Virus record (IMG/VR): IMGVR_UViG_3300042549_009629
Coordinates: 1-53,926 of that record
DNA from: a virus
DNA length: 53,926 nt
Direction: 5' to 3' (one strand)
The position numbers were made by a program, and so were the translations under genes. The notes under the pieces were generated by a model. That model made no database searches and was not told the origin of the DNA. It saw only the letters and a list, made by a program, of their open reading frames with translations. This document shows, in pieces, positions 37,907-47,998 of this stretch; within the stretch, counting starts at the first letter, position 1; each line of letters opens with the position of its first letter.

Positions 37907-40900
37907 TTAAAGCAAACCTTTCTGTGTAAGATCGGTGATATATGTGTCAACGTTTTTATTTAATTCAGGAACTACATATTCAGGAGTTATAATATATGGG
38001 CCTGTTGAATTTATAGGTGCAAATCCTTCAAATAAAATTTGTGAAGCATCATCAACATATCTTCTAATTAAAAAATGATCTAGGTTAAAAGCATTTGAAC
38101 TAGCACTAACTGGAAGGTTTCTATTAAAGTGGACTTCAATTGAACCGGAAACAGATTCAGGAAATATTCTTGAACCAGATCCTTCTTCAGGCCCATAAAT
38201 TGTACCTACTTGATATGAAAAATCTTCTCTACCCTCAAATCTAAATTCATCTCCATATTCTATAGACCACGGTAACACTATTGGATTAAATCCAGAACCT
38301 GTTATACTAGTTTGTTTAACATTAGATTTATAAAGTTCAACTAATGTATAGTTTGATGATGTTATAATGTATGGATAACTTCCAGAATTTGGGAATTGCC
38401 ATATTGAATTGACTCCGGAGGATGTTATTGGTTGTGTATATAGTGGATATTGTGAGACCCAAAGTCTTGGATTTTTAAGATTTAAATTAGAACCTTCAGC
38501 ATAAATTTCAACATAAATAGTATCTCCTACCTCTAAATCTGAGGTTGGAATTTCAATAAAATCTATTCCTTGACCATTGAAAGAAAAACCACCAGCCCCA
38601 TATAGTTGTCCCACTCCACCTTGATCAGGATAGTATACCTTATTAACTCCTCTTTGTTTTACTATTCTTCCATATGCTGGGAAGCCACTTGAACCCGGAA
38701 TATTAATTGTATATTTTGTTTGAACTGAAAGGTTTACCCCGTCTGTTATAGTATTTGCAACAACAGTATATTCATTATTAGATACTGGAGTTCCATATGT
38801 TGTTTGGGTTAAGGGTACTTTAGTCCACGATTGAGCAGGTGGTGTGAATGGTGGAGTGGAAGGACTTGAATATAAAGCGGTATAGTTTCCTACAGCACCT
38901 TGATCAGAAGGAACAATATCTTCAAAACTCATTGTTGTATTCCACTGTGCATTTGGAGCACTTCCTGATTGGGTGTATAAAATAGGCTCAATACGAGACC
39001 CTCCTCTAATTACATTTCTATATTCTATAGCGTTTCCACTACCTACAGTATTTGAATTTATTCTAAATCTTTCTCCAGATTGGAATGTGCCTTGAACATT
39101 TGCAAGTGAATTTTCTGATGTGTTAGGGATAAAAACATCTCCATTTTGGTTAATTAGATATTTAACGTGAAGAGCAGATGCATTCATTCTTTCAGGTGGC
39201 CATCCTCCAATCCAATCACAATATGCAACCATAGTTTTTAAACTTTCTGCGGTTGGTGTTTTACCAAATGTTCCTATATCGCCTTCAGTCCATTTATTTA
39301 AAAATTGAGATGTTGATTTACTACCTAAATATCTTGGGATTATATGACGATTTAAGGTATAATTTGAATCTTGAACTGCTGCTTTCTTTGCACTTCCACT
39401 AATTAAAAGATCAAAATTAACTGGTTCTGTTATACCTGCTGAATAATCTACATCTTGGTAAGTTGTACTTAAACGAGTAAGTTCAACGTTATTTAATAAA
39501 GCATTTTCATCACTATTATAAAAATTAGGTGTTGTGATATAAGGTTCAAAAATAACAGGTTCACAATTTGAAGCACTAACTGCTCTACTTTGAGTAAGTA
39601 ATAATTGAGCTGAGGTTATATTTATTGCTCCTCCAGATAGAGGTTTTTCTAATTTAATATAATATTGGTCGTTTTGGATTGGGTAAAGTGATGCAGTTAG
39701 TAATATATTAGTAGTACCAAGAGTATTATAATATTGTGATGATATTACAGTTTCAATATTATTTCTATTTTGAATTAAAGATATAGGGTAAGATGTACCA
39801 ATACCAAAAGTTCCAGATGAAGTAATTGATGCTGAGAGGGTTAATAATGTATTGGGTGTGTTTTCAAATGTTAATATTCCTGAAGAGGTATTAAAATAGG
39901 AGGTTCCGTAATGGGGTAGGTTAGTTCCAGCTAATGTAGAATTCCAATTTATAACTGTTTTTGGAGAACCATTACCAACATTATATGATGCTGTTACAGA
40001 TGATGATACAGTATAATTAAATACTTGGTTAGGCCAAAATGATGAGATATATGTTTGAGATTTATTTAAAGTGTATAAGTAATAATTTGGGTTTTCATTT
40101 AATACTGTTACATAATATGGAACATATGTTCCTAATACCGAATTATATATTACAACTTGAGTAATATCTCCTAATACAGTTGTATTATTACTTCCACTAC
40201 AATCTATTTTTGCAATTTTTAAATATTGTGTAATCCATACATTATATGGAGGAGTAGGGGGTCCAAAACCAAAAATTCTAACAGGGTAATTATAAAATAA
40301 TATTTCTCCGTTTTGAGGTGAAGTAACATTATTTAAAAAATTATCTTTAAAAGTTACATCTTCTAAAGAACTTGTAATTCCATAGTAATGAACTTGTTTA
40401 TAATATGAATCTTGAACATCTAATGGATAAGATTGATTTAATACTTGAGTTGTAACTACTAAGTTAGAACCGCTATATTCACCGTTATAAAACTCATCTT
40501 GATTATCATGTAATACAAGTACCGATCCGGAAACTGTTGGGTAAGATTCGTACCAGCTTTGAGATATGTTGCTAAGGAAGTTAAATTGATTAACCATTCC
40601 TCCGGCACCACCATCAAAATGTTCTACAGTTCCTGGTTGGTAATCATTCCATTGGGGTTTTAAAGTTCCGGAAATGTCCAAATCTTCCCATTCAACTTGT
40701 GGTTGAGGGTATTTATTTCTTTCAAGTAAATGTTGTTTAATAACAACTCCAGAAGCAAGACTTGTACGTGCAGGTACAAAATCTTTAATCATTTTAAATA
40801 ATGAATTATCGAAAAATTTAATTAAACGAATGAAATCTGTTAAATTGTAATTTTTAGTATATTTTTCAAAATATTCATTTCGTAAAGTATCTAAAGCAGG

Positions 40901-43831
40901 ATATGACTCTGCTGAGGATGATCTTAGTCTTGGATCACCTATATAATCTCCTATGTTAAAATACCCAATTTGATTTACTATATCTTCATTAATTTCATTT
41001 TGTGGAGAAAATGCTACTTCAAGATAATTAATATTTTGAGTGTAACTTTGAGATACATTTGCCATTTGAGATAATGACATGAATGGAGATAAAGTATCTC
41101 CTTCAGGTATTACATTATTTTCTAAACGAATTTTATCATTAATTATATTTCTAACTCCTGCTACTGGTTGATCTGAAAAGAAATATTCTGTGTTAGGATT
41201 AAATAAAGGTATAGTAGAGAAATAAAAATTACTATCAGAGGGAAATGAATTTGTAATAGCCCATGAACCTGTAACTTTAGGGTGAATGGAAATGGATCCA
41301 GTGTATAGTTCTCCTCCTAAAGGAGCTCTAAAAATAAGTTCATTAGGGGAACTATTTATTGAATTTCCTTCAATTGAATATGGATTCATTACATAATCCT
41401 TAAATACACTTTCACTTATAGGGATAGTGTAATATCTTAATTCTTGAAAATAACCTTCAAAATTTTTATAGTTGATTGAGTTAAATGAAACAGGTCTTCC
41501 TAAAGATGATAGGGTGCTATTTGTCCAAGAATTATCTGAGGAAGTAATAGATGATGCTGAGTAGAAACCTAAAATGGTATTGTTATCTCCACCTTCATAT
41601 ATTTTATTAGATGTTACTAATTCAAAACTACTAGTTCCTCCTCCTAAGTTATGTCTATTTATCATTACTGACCACCAGTTTCCATCAAAAAATGGTAATA
41701 AAATGCTGGCTGAAGATAATGGGGAATTGGTGAAATCAGGATATAAAGTTAAGTTAGCATATTGATAGTAAGGATCAACAATAGATCCTGAATAAGATCC
41801 ACTAGATAGTAAAGATCCTGTATAGGTTAAGGTTAAGTATGATTTGTCATCAACATACCAAATACTTTGAGAATAAGAAAAATTAGAAGGAAATCCTGAG
41901 GGTTTAAATCTAAACATTAATGAATTGGGAACATCATTTAATGAGGCCCAATCTTTATTTACTTCCCAATCAGTATATAGAAAGTTTTTATTTTTAGTAT
42001 TAAATGAATAATTGAATTCATCTTGCCAATTATCCCAATCATTTGAATTAACTTTATCTTTTCCTCCAAATTCATTAATTCTTAATACAGTATCAGGAAT
42101 ACCATATGAAGTAATAAGAGCGCGCAGACCAGGCAAAGTACCTTTTGACTTGAGTAGGTATGGGATATTGTGGTAAATGCGTTTATATAGCGATTTATTT
42201 ACATCATCTAACGGTAAATAATCATTGGATGCCGAAGTAAATACATTGATATATTCATATCCTGAAGGTGTAGGGAGTGAACCTGTAATATTTGGGAATG
42301 GGAATAAACCACCATCTGGGGTTAAACCTAGAAATGCTGTGTATAAATCTTCATTGGAAAAATTATTTTGATATAATTTAACTCCAAAATCTCTGATTGC
42401 ATCCGCTACTATGTCTTTTGAAATACCATATTCTAAACGATTATCCGCATCATATTTATTTGTTACATCTTTATAATAGATCCAAATATTATCATAATGT
42501 TGACCCACCATGTCAATAAACAATTGATAATTGTCATTGCTTGGATCATTTCTTAAATACTCTGGGATTGCAAAAAATAAATTATCTGGGTTGGATAAAT
42601 CATATTGTGAGGCCGAAAGTAAAAGACCTCCATAATATATAGAATTTTCATCTGAAGATCCTAACCAAGTTAATACTATTGGGTCTGTTGAAGAATAAAG
42701 TTGGTAAGGAGGTTCTGTTGTTGATTTGGGATAAGCAAATGAACCGCTTGAGTAATATAAATAATAATCATAACCATCAAAATTAGTTATAATATCTGTT
42801 ATTTTAGCTTCATATATAGCTTTACTACTACTAACATTATTTGGAGAATTTATTGTAGAATCTAAAACAGCAATGGAAGCAGAGTAATCTTCTAATAATT
42901 CTACTTTATAGTAAAAATTTTCTAGTCTTGTCTTTGCAGAACTAAAATGTATAAAATTAGAAAAAGAAGTATAATCTACATTTATATCAATTTCTTTTTC
43001 TTCAAGTAAACTATTTATTTGATTTCTTGAACTAGTAAGAGTTGTTAAAACTAAATCACTATACGATAATGCTAATGTTGAATTGTTTACTTGATCTTTT
43101 AAATCAAGATTAAAATTAGGACCTCCTATTTTAACAGTATCATTAAATATTATAGGTTCAATTGGAAATGCTATTTGATAACTAATAGGATCTTCAATAG
43201 TAGTAACAACCCATAATGTACTATTTAATTCAATTGTATCAGGTAATGGTTCGTATAATTTAATTAATATAGTTGGGTTATTAATATCTTGATCATCTAA
43301 TTCAATATTGTTAGCTAATATTAAATTATTTTCTCCAAAATTTAAATAAAAATCTACAAAATAATTACTTTCTTCTCTTTCTTTAATAAATGCATTAGTT
43401 TTTTCTACTAAATCTAAAAAAGGTAAATCTGTACTATCTATTCTTAATTCAGTTCTATCGGATGATATTTCAGATATGTAAAGATTTTCAAGATATGATC
43501 CTATTTTTTTATCAAAAAAGTTAAAAGAAGTAATATAAGTACCTTGAGAAAACCCATTGTTAATTAATACTTTTTCAAGATCAATGTTGATTTGAGAAAT
43601 ACTATTATTATTACCTGAGGATTGTCCGTTATTTAGTACAGTGTATTGGGAAAAATTATATTCTAATGATAAAAGAGTTTTATTAGGATCATATATAAAA
43701 AGTTCAATATAACTATCAGATGTAAATTCTTTATTGATGTTAGAAGTAGGGATTAATGTTACAACTTGAGAATTATATTCTGTGGTGGAATTTAAACCTT
43801 GACTACTTACTTGAGTAATTTCTACAGCCAT
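37907..43831 (-). CDS. Giant baseplate/tail structural protein (1974 aa)
   Basis: The largest gene of the window. It is soluble, with Ser/Thr/Asn/Tyr-rich beta structure throughout and no signal peptide or membrane helix. The N-terminal about 450 aa contain repeated beta-domain segments. A conserved core (about 450-640) includes PEYLRNDPSNDNYQLFIDMV and KRIYHNIPYLLKSKGTLPGL. A lectin/LamG-like jelly-roll (about 640-830) has WWSVMINRHNLGGGTSSFEL. The C-terminal part has YCDWIGGWPPERMNAS and several Ig-like beta segments. It lies after gp6/gp25 like T4 gp7 but shows no direct resemblance that I can confirm. Likely a wedge or peripheral baseplate protein that may also contact host glycans. Confidence 0.7.
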   Translation of the reverse strand: MAVEITQVSSQGLNSTTEYNSQVVTLIPTSNINKEFTSDSYIELFIYDPNKTLLSLEYNFSQYTVLNNGQSSGNNNSISQINIDLEKVLINNGFSQGTYITSFNFFDKKIGSYLENLYISEISSDRTELRIDSTDLPFLDLVEKTNAFIKEREESNYFVDFYLNFGENNLILANNIELDDQDINNPTILIKLYEPLPDTIELNSTLWVVTTIEDPISYQIAFPIEPIIFNDTVKIGGPNFNLDLKDQVNNSTLALSYSDLVLTTLTSSRNQINSLLEEKEIDINVDYTSFSNFIHFSSAKTRLENFYYKVELLEDYSASIAVLDSTINSPNNVSSSKAIYEAKITDIITNFDGYDYYLYYSSGSFAYPKSTTEPPYQLYSSTDPIVLTWLGSSDENSIYYGGLLLSASQYDLSNPDNLFFAIPEYLRNDPSNDNYQLFIDMVGQHYDNIWIYYKDVTNKYDADNRLEYGISKDIVADAIRDFGVKLYQNNFSNEDLYTAFLGLTPDGGLFPFPNITGSLPTPSGYEYINVFTSASNDYLPLDDVNKSLYKRIYHNIPYLLKSKGTLPGLRALITSYGIPDTVLRINEFGGKDKVNSNDWDNWQDEFNYSFNTKNKNFLYTDWEVNKDWASLNDVPNSLMFRFKPSGFPSNFSYSQSIWYVDDKSYLTLTYTGSLLSSGSYSGSIVDPYYQYANLTLYPDFTNSPLSSASILLPFFDGNWWSVMINRHNLGGGTSSFELVTSNKIYEGGDNNTILGFYSASSITSSDNSWTNSTLSSLGRPVSFNSINYKNFEGYFQELRYYTIPISESVFKDYVMNPYSIEGNSINSSPNELIFRAPLGGELYTGSISIHPKVTGSWAITNSFPSDSNFYFSTIPLFNPNTEYFFSDQPVAGVRNIINDKIRLENNVIPEGDTLSPFMSLSQMANVSQSYTQNINYLEVAFSPQNEINEDIVNQIGYFNIGDYIGDPRLRSSSAESYPALDTLRNEYFEKYTKNYNLTDFIRLIKFFDNSLFKMIKDFVPARTSLASGVVIKQHLLERNKYPQPQVEWEDLDISGTLKPQWNDYQPGTVEHFDGGAGGMVNQFNFLSNISQSWYESYPTVSGSVLVLHDNQDEFYNGEYSGSNLVVTTQVLNQSYPLDVQDSYYKQVHYYGITSSLEDVTFKDNFLNNVTSPQNGEILFYNYPVRIFGFGPPTPPYNVWITQYLKIAKIDCSGSNNTTVLGDITQVVIYNSVLGTYVPYYVTVLNENPNYYLYTLNKSQTYISSFWPNQVFNYTVSSSVTASYNVGNGSPKTVINWNSTLAGTNLPHYGTSYFNTSSGILTFENTPNTLLTLSASITSSGTFGIGTSYPISLIQNRNNIETVISSQYYNTLGTTNILLTASLYPIQNDQYYIKLEKPLSGGAINITSAQLLLTQSRAVSASNCEPVIFEPYITTPNFYNSDENALLNNVELTRLSTTYQDVDYSAGITEPVNFDLLISGSAKKAAVQDSNYTLNRHIIPRYLGSKSTSQFLNKWTEGDIGTFGKTPTAESLKTMVAYCDWIGGWPPERMNASALHVKYLINQNGDVFIPNTSENSLANVQGTFQSGERFRINSNTVGSGNAIEYRNVIRGGSRIEPILYTQSGSAPNAQWNTTMSFEDIVPSDQGAVGNYTALYSSPSTPPFTPPAQSWTKVPLTQTTYGTPVSNNEYTVVANTITDGVNLSVQTKYTINIPGSSGFPAYGRIVKQRGVNKVYYPDQGGVGQLYGAGGFSFNGQGIDFIEIPTSDLEVGDTIYVEIYAEGSNLNLKNPRLWVSQYPLYTQPITSSGVNSIWQFPNSGSYPYIITSSNYTLVELYKSNVKQTSITGSGFNPIVLPWSIEYGDEFRFEGREDFSYQVGTIYGPEEGSGSRIFPESVSGSIEVHFNRNLPVSASSNAFNLDHFLIRRYVDDASQILFEGFAPINSTGPYIITPEYVVPELNKNVDTYITDLTQKGLL

Positions 43832-44187
43832 TATATTATATTAGAGGATGAAATTTGTAAATCTATGTTTTGTTTTTGAGTATCAAGTAATTCAATTCTC
43901 AATTGAGCTATTTCATTTTGTAAAGCTATTATTTCTTCTTGGTTAGCTTCAAACCCAATATATTCACTACTTTTTTTAATTAAATATTCATGTGAATTAA
44001 ATTCTCCTTTTTCTGGGATTAGGTAAAATAAATCATTATACATATCAAAAAAATCAGTAACCGTGGGTTGGGATTCTATTTGATCTGAGATTGGTTGGAC
44101 TCCTAATTGGGTAAAAGAGGTATCTATTACTTTAGAATATGCATTTTTATCAAATACACTTTTATTAAATTGAATTTCTTCGGCCAT
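43831..44187 (-). CDS. Small baseplate-module protein with C-terminal coiled coil (118 aa)
   Basis: The N-terminal half holds FDKNAYSKVIDTSFTQLGVQ; the C-terminal half is a clear coiled coil (NQEEIIALQNEIAQLRIELL, about 80-110). It sits between the DNRLRE-like protein and the giant protein with one-base overlaps on both sides, indicating tight co-translation. It is probably an assembly partner or trimerisation element of the giant protein. No family name is assigned. Confidence 0.6.
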   Translation of the reverse strand: MAEEIQFNKSVFDKNAYSKVIDTSFTQLGVQPISDQIESQPTVTDFFDMYNDLFYLIPEKGEFNSHEYLIKKSSEYIGFEANQEEIIALQNEIAQLRIELLDTQKQNIDLQISSSNII

Positions 44188-45368
44188 TAGTTAATAACTT
44201 TAAAATAATAATCATCATCAAATATTAATGTAGAACCATCAATTATAGTTTTAATTAAAATTTTATAATATCTTTCTGGTTCTAATCCACTCATGTAAAT
44301 ATCAAAATAATTTCCTTTTGAATTAGCACTTATTTGAGTATATTGTTCATCGAAGTTAATAACAAATTCATTAGTAGCCAAGTCTTTTATGGCGTAGTAT
44401 GAAGAAGTAGGTAAATAATTTAAATTAGTAAATAATGAAGAGGTTTGATATACCCTAGCAGGATATAAAGGACTTACATTTACATAAAATCTATTTACAC
44501 TGTCTGGGTAAAATGATTCTGGATTTTCAGATAAAGATAATTTTAAATCTGGGGTGTTTACTATTGAAGATGGGGGGATTGTTATTGAGGAATAATCTCT
44601 CCATCTAAACTCTAATTGAGGGGGATAAATTGTATTGGTATCAACACTATAATATTTTAAAATAGGTTGAATATTAGGATTAGTTGAAAATTCAAATTCA
44701 TCTGTAAGTTTACAAATAAATCCGTAATTTGGAATAATAGATCCATTCCAAAGATCTACTATTGAAGTAACATCTAATTCAATATCTTTTACATCTCTTA
44801 ATCCAAAAGATATATCTGGTGAACCATTAAGTGGTAATGGTGTTGGTATATATCCAGGAATAACATATCCTACAGTTACATATGAACTAGATAAGTTATT
44901 AAAAAACCAATTTCCTCCACCAAGTTCAGAATAACCAGGGTTATATGAACCTGTAATAAGATATCCATTATATGAACCCGTAAATATCCATTGTCCTGAG
45001 CCTGAAGTAGAGGAAAATTCCCATGAGGCTCCATTTTGTTCTTGGGGTGAATCTAAATAATATCCGGTACCATTATTCCATGATTGAGCAATAGGATATA
45101 TTTCAAGTGATGTATCTGTAGAAATTCCTTGAGCAGTTGCAATAAAGTTTTTTAAATATATTTGATATAAATTTCCATTAATTTTATTAGAAATTATATC
45201 TTGAATTTCTTCATTATCAAATTGAGTTAAATATCTTGATACTGTGGGAGACCCCGCAGAATTTAAAATATTTGAAATTTCTAAAATAGAATCTAACCCA
45301 GTATTCATTAAAGGATATCCCGAATAAAGAGTAGTATCTTGAGACGGGAATATTTTATAAACAGCCAT
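44187..45368 (-). CDS. Structural protein with DNRLRE-like N-terminal domain (393 aa)
   Basis: The N-terminus AVYKIFPSQDTTLYSGYPLM, then NTGLDSILEISNI, has the pattern of DNRLRE-type beta-sandwich domains (phased Asp-Thr and N-x-G-x-D-x-L), followed by a conserved region with DVTSIVDLWNGSIIPNYGF and GFICKLTDEFEFS. The C-terminal half is beta-rich. The family is present in the baseplate region of large T4-like phages as I recall. An ATATTTAT octamer lies 15 nt upstream, so a transcript may begin here and cover the giant gene. Confidence 0.65.
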   Translation of the reverse strand: MAVYKIFPSQDTTLYSGYPLMNTGLDSILEISNILNSAGSPTVSRYLTQFDNEEIQDIISNKINGNLYQIYLKNFIATAQGISTDTSLEIYPIAQSWNNGTGYYLDSPQEQNGASWEFSSTSGSGQWIFTGSYNGYLITGSYNPGYSELGGGNWFFNNLSSSYVTVGYVIPGYIPTPLPLNGSPDISFGLRDVKDIELDVTSIVDLWNGSIIPNYGFICKLTDEFEFSTNPNIQPILKYYSVDTNTIYPPQLEFRWRDYSSITIPPSSIVNTPDLKLSLSENPESFYPDSVNRFYVNVSPLYPARVYQTSSLFTNLNYLPTSSYYAIKDLATNEFVINFDEQYTQISANSKGNYFDIYMSGLEPERYYKILIKTIIDGSTLIFDDDYYFKVIN

Positions 45369-45383
45369 TTATGTTATTTTATT

Positions 45384-45391
45384 ATAAATAT
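45384..45391 (-). promoter_or_regulatory. Intergenic octamer ATATTTAT upstream of DNRLRE-like gene
   Basis: An exact octamer 15 nt before the ATG at 45368 and 4 nt after the gp6 stop; the plus strand reads TTATAAATAT, with a full TATAAATA. Confidence 0.45.
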
Positions 45392-45395
45392 GCTA

Positions 45396-47240
45396 TTATA
45401 AAGGAACTACTTTACCTTTTATATCAATACTAGGGTATCTTATTTCAAAAATGCTAGGATCTAATGATGGATATATAACTGAATTTTGAGTAGCTGCTGT
45501 TATATCATAAGCATATTGGGAATATCCTATAGATGTTCCTGCAAGGTTTGTTATAATAATATTTTTAACAGTTTGAACTCCTTTTATTTTATCTAAAATA
45601 ATATATAAGTCTTTCATCATAATAGGTTGATTTAATTGCCAATTATCTATTTGAAAAAGGTTTTGCAATTCACTTATACAAGATATTATTACTTCACTAT
45701 TATTATATTCAGGGCGAACTATTATTTCAAAATTAATACCTATATTAATTATATAAGCATCTTTTATTTCAACATTGTCTCCAATCATTCTATATTGGGA
45801 TAAATAAGTTCGTAAATTATTTTTTAATGTATTATTAGCATAATCTAATTGACCATTTGAATTTAAAGATAAAACATATAAATTTAATGTTTCAATTGTT
45901 GAAACTTGGTTATCTGTTAGTTTAGGTTGTTCAATATATGCTTTTGTTATTGCACCATAATCAGAAGGCATACTTAAAGCTCTAATTAAATAATCATCTG
46001 CTGTAACTGAACGTTTTTGGGAAGCAACTAATGATAATGTATTTTGTCTAATTTCTTCTAAAGTATCTCCTCCTCTACCTCCAGCAGCTGGGATAGGGTT
46101 AGTAGAAGCTAATGTATTAAAAATATAATTTGCTGTAGTTGAATTAAGGGTTGGGTTATTAAAACTAGCATTAGTTGTATTTAATGAAGTTAATGTACCA
46201 GCAGCTACATTAGAATTAACTCCCCCTCCTGTTAAATATCTTACTGTTAATGTTGTGCTTGAAGGTGCTATTCCATAAGTTCCTGTATAAAGAAAATTTA
46301 CAGGAGAATATGCTTGTGTTAATTTATCTTTTTTAAATGGTAACCCTAAACCTACATTATTTGGGTTAGGAGTTATCTCTTCAGTTACATTTTCTGGTGA
46401 ACCTGCTCCAAATTGTATTTGTAAATTTTGTAGAGAAGTAAATCTAGTAGCAAATCTCCTAGCAACTTTTTTAAGTTTTAATAAATATGGAGTATCTTTA
46501 TCACTATTAGGGTCATTTATATTAGTATTTTTTATTGTATCTAAAACCATTTCTTGCCCTAAATGATCTACTTCATACCATTGATTACCATCAGAATCAA
46601 ATACATCTAATATTTTTATAATATTTGGAGAACTTAAATTAACTGAATTAAACGGGATTGGGTTAGTAAAATCAAAAGTTTGGACATTAATTATAGATGA
46701 TATAGCAGTTCTAGATTTTTTAAGTAAAAAATATTGTGGTGTATTTCCTGAGATTTGGTAAACTGAAATTTCTGTAGGGTCTTGGGAGCTAGAGATAGAA
46801 AAATCTATTCTATCTTGAATAAGGAAATTTATTCCGTTTTGAGATGATACAGATGTATTTTCTTTTAAAGTTAATGCATAATCATAATCTGGTATAACTA
46901 ATCCACTAACAGTTTTAGCTGGGAGTTGTTGGTAAAAATCTATGGTTGTTTGGGCAACCCCTGTAGTTTTTGGTTTATATCCAAACATATATGCTAAATC
47001 AAATATATTATTTGTTTGTTGGGCATATTGAATGAAATTTTCTTGAAATTGATTATCTAAATAAAAACTTAGAATATCACCAACATATGATGCTTGTTCC
47101 ATAAACATCATTCCTGGGGATGTTGGGGAAAAATCATTATAGGTGGATGGAAAATATGTTTTAGAATATTCTATCAATCGTGATCTAAATTCGGAAAAAT
47201 CCCGATTTATGTATTTTATATCTCTATTTACTGAAGCCAT
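45396..47240 (-). CDS. 6: Baseplate wedge protein, T4 gp6-like
   Basis: A 614-aa protein with the gp6/baseplate-J-like pattern: N-terminal ASVNRDIKYINRDFSEFRSR, then TYNDFSPTSPGMMFMEQASY and VGDILSFYLDNQFQENFI. A central segment AGGRGGDTLEEIRQNTLSLV, then ASQKRSVTADDYLIRALSMP is diagnostic of baseplate-J proteins, and C-terminal strands include NVEIKDAYIINIGINFEIIV. T4 gp6 forms the inner ring of the wedge with gp25 and gp53. The gene starts 3 nt after gp25, the T4-like order. Confidence 0.92.
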   Translation of the reverse strand: MASVNRDIKYINRDFSEFRSRLIEYSKTYFPSTYNDFSPTSPGMMFMEQASYVGDILSFYLDNQFQENFIQYAQQTNNIFDLAYMFGYKPKTTGVAQTTIDFYQQLPAKTVSGLVIPDYDYALTLKENTSVSSQNGINFLIQDRIDFSISSSQDPTEISVYQISGNTPQYFLLKKSRTAISSIINVQTFDFTNPIPFNSVNLSSPNIIKILDVFDSDGNQWYEVDHLGQEMVLDTIKNTNINDPNSDKDTPYLLKLKKVARRFATRFTSLQNLQIQFGAGSPENVTEEITPNPNNVGLGLPFKKDKLTQAYSPVNFLYTGTYGIAPSSTTLTVRYLTGGGVNSNVAAGTLTSLNTTNASFNNPTLNSTTANYIFNTLASTNPIPAAGGRGGDTLEEIRQNTLSLVASQKRSVTADDYLIRALSMPSDYGAITKAYIEQPKLTDNQVSTIETLNLYVLSLNSNGQLDYANNTLKNNLRTYLSQYRMIGDNVEIKDAYIINIGINFEIIVRPEYNNSEVIISCISELQNLFQIDNWQLNQPIMMKDLYIILDKIKGVQTVKNIIITNLAGTSIGYSQYAYDITAATQNSVIYPSLDPSIFEIRYPSIDIKGKVVPL

Positions 47241-47243
47241 TTA

Positions 47244-47645
47244 TTAAAAATTAAATAATATATTATTTGAAGTGTTTTGGTAAGAATATTTAAGATTAAC
47301 TGTAAGTGAATTAGATACATTTTGAGTTTCAAACACATCTAATGAAATTACATTTACTGAAGGAAAGTAGGTAGATAATTTATTATTTACATCAGTTTTT
47401 AAATTACTTAAATCTCCATCAGATATTTGTTGAAATAAAAATGATCTTAAACCACCTCCAAATGTTGGGTTTAAAGGAATCTCTCCGGGTTCAGTTAAAA
47501 AAAAATTAATAAGATTATTTTTTATAGCTTCTTGAGTAGTATAATTTGAAGTAAATACAGAAGGACCATTAAAAGGAATATTTACCCCAACAGCAATATT
47601 TGGATTTAAATTAAGGGGGTCAATATATTGAGGATTAATAGGCAT
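47244..47645 (-). CDS. 25: Baseplate wedge protein, T4 gp25-like
   Basis: A 133-aa protein with the gp25 hallmark EPGEIPLNPTFGGGLRSFLF (about 62-81, the EPR-type core) and a C-terminal beta-strand end (VNLKYSYQNTSNNILFNF). gp25 has a lysozyme-like fold without activity in contractile systems and pairs with gp6 in the wedge core. One-base overlap with the preceding gene and a 3-nt gap to gp6. Confidence 0.92.
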   Translation of the reverse strand: MPINPQYIDPLNLNPNIAVGVNIPFNGPSVFTSNYTTQEAIKNNLINFFLTEPGEIPLNPTFGGGLRSFLFQQISDGDLSNLKTDVNNKLSTYFPSVNVISLDVFETQNVSNSLTVNLKYSYQNTSNNILFNF

Positions 47646-47980
47646 TATTTACTCATTAATTTCATTATTTGGTCCATTCCTATTTCACCTTCTCCTAAAC
47701 TTCCATTTATAGGATCAACTGATTGAGGTCTAAAGGGTTGTTGAACATCATTTGATGTAAAACTTAAAGCTGTTTCACCTAAAATATCCATATATTTTGA
47801 TTTCAAATCCATTGTTGGTTGAGTAAAAGATGGTTCTGGGGTGTGAGGGGGTGGGTTGTAAGCTTCTCTAACTAATTGTTTAGGTGCTTTAATAGCTTCT
47901 AGTAAGATGTCTTTCAATTCTTCTTGAATTGCTTCTTTAACTGCTTCTTTAATAATTTTTTTAAAATCTGTGCTTTTCAT
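47645..47980 (-). CDS. Small protein with capsid-targeting-like N-terminus in the baseplate operon (111 aa)
   Basis: It starts MKSTDFKKIIKEAVKEAIQE, an amphipathic helix with IKE and IQE, followed by a second helix ELKDILLEAIKAPKQLVREA. A Pro-rich segment (NPPPHTPEPSFTQP) and C-terminal KYMDILGETALSFTSNDVQQ, then GEGEIGMDQIMKLMSK complete the protein. The last two segments are conserved in large T4-like phages as I recall. It sits next to gp25, well away from the accessory block. An octamer 6 nt upstream may make it the first gene of the gp25-gp6 transcript. Confidence 0.55.
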   Translation of the reverse strand: MKSTDFKKIIKEAVKEAIQEELKDILLEAIKAPKQLVREAYNPPPHTPEPSFTQPTMDLKSKYMDILGETALSFTSNDVQQPFRPQSVDPINGSLGEGEIGMDQIMKLMSK

Positions 47981-47986
47981 ATGTTT

Positions 47987-47994
47987 ATAAATAT
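47987..47994 (-). promoter_or_regulatory. Intergenic octamer ATATTTAT upstream of 111-aa gene
   Basis: An exact octamer in the 18-nt gap, 6 nt before the ATG; the plus strand reads TTTATAAATATA, with a full TATAAATA. Confidence 0.45.
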
Positions 47995-47998
47995 AGGG

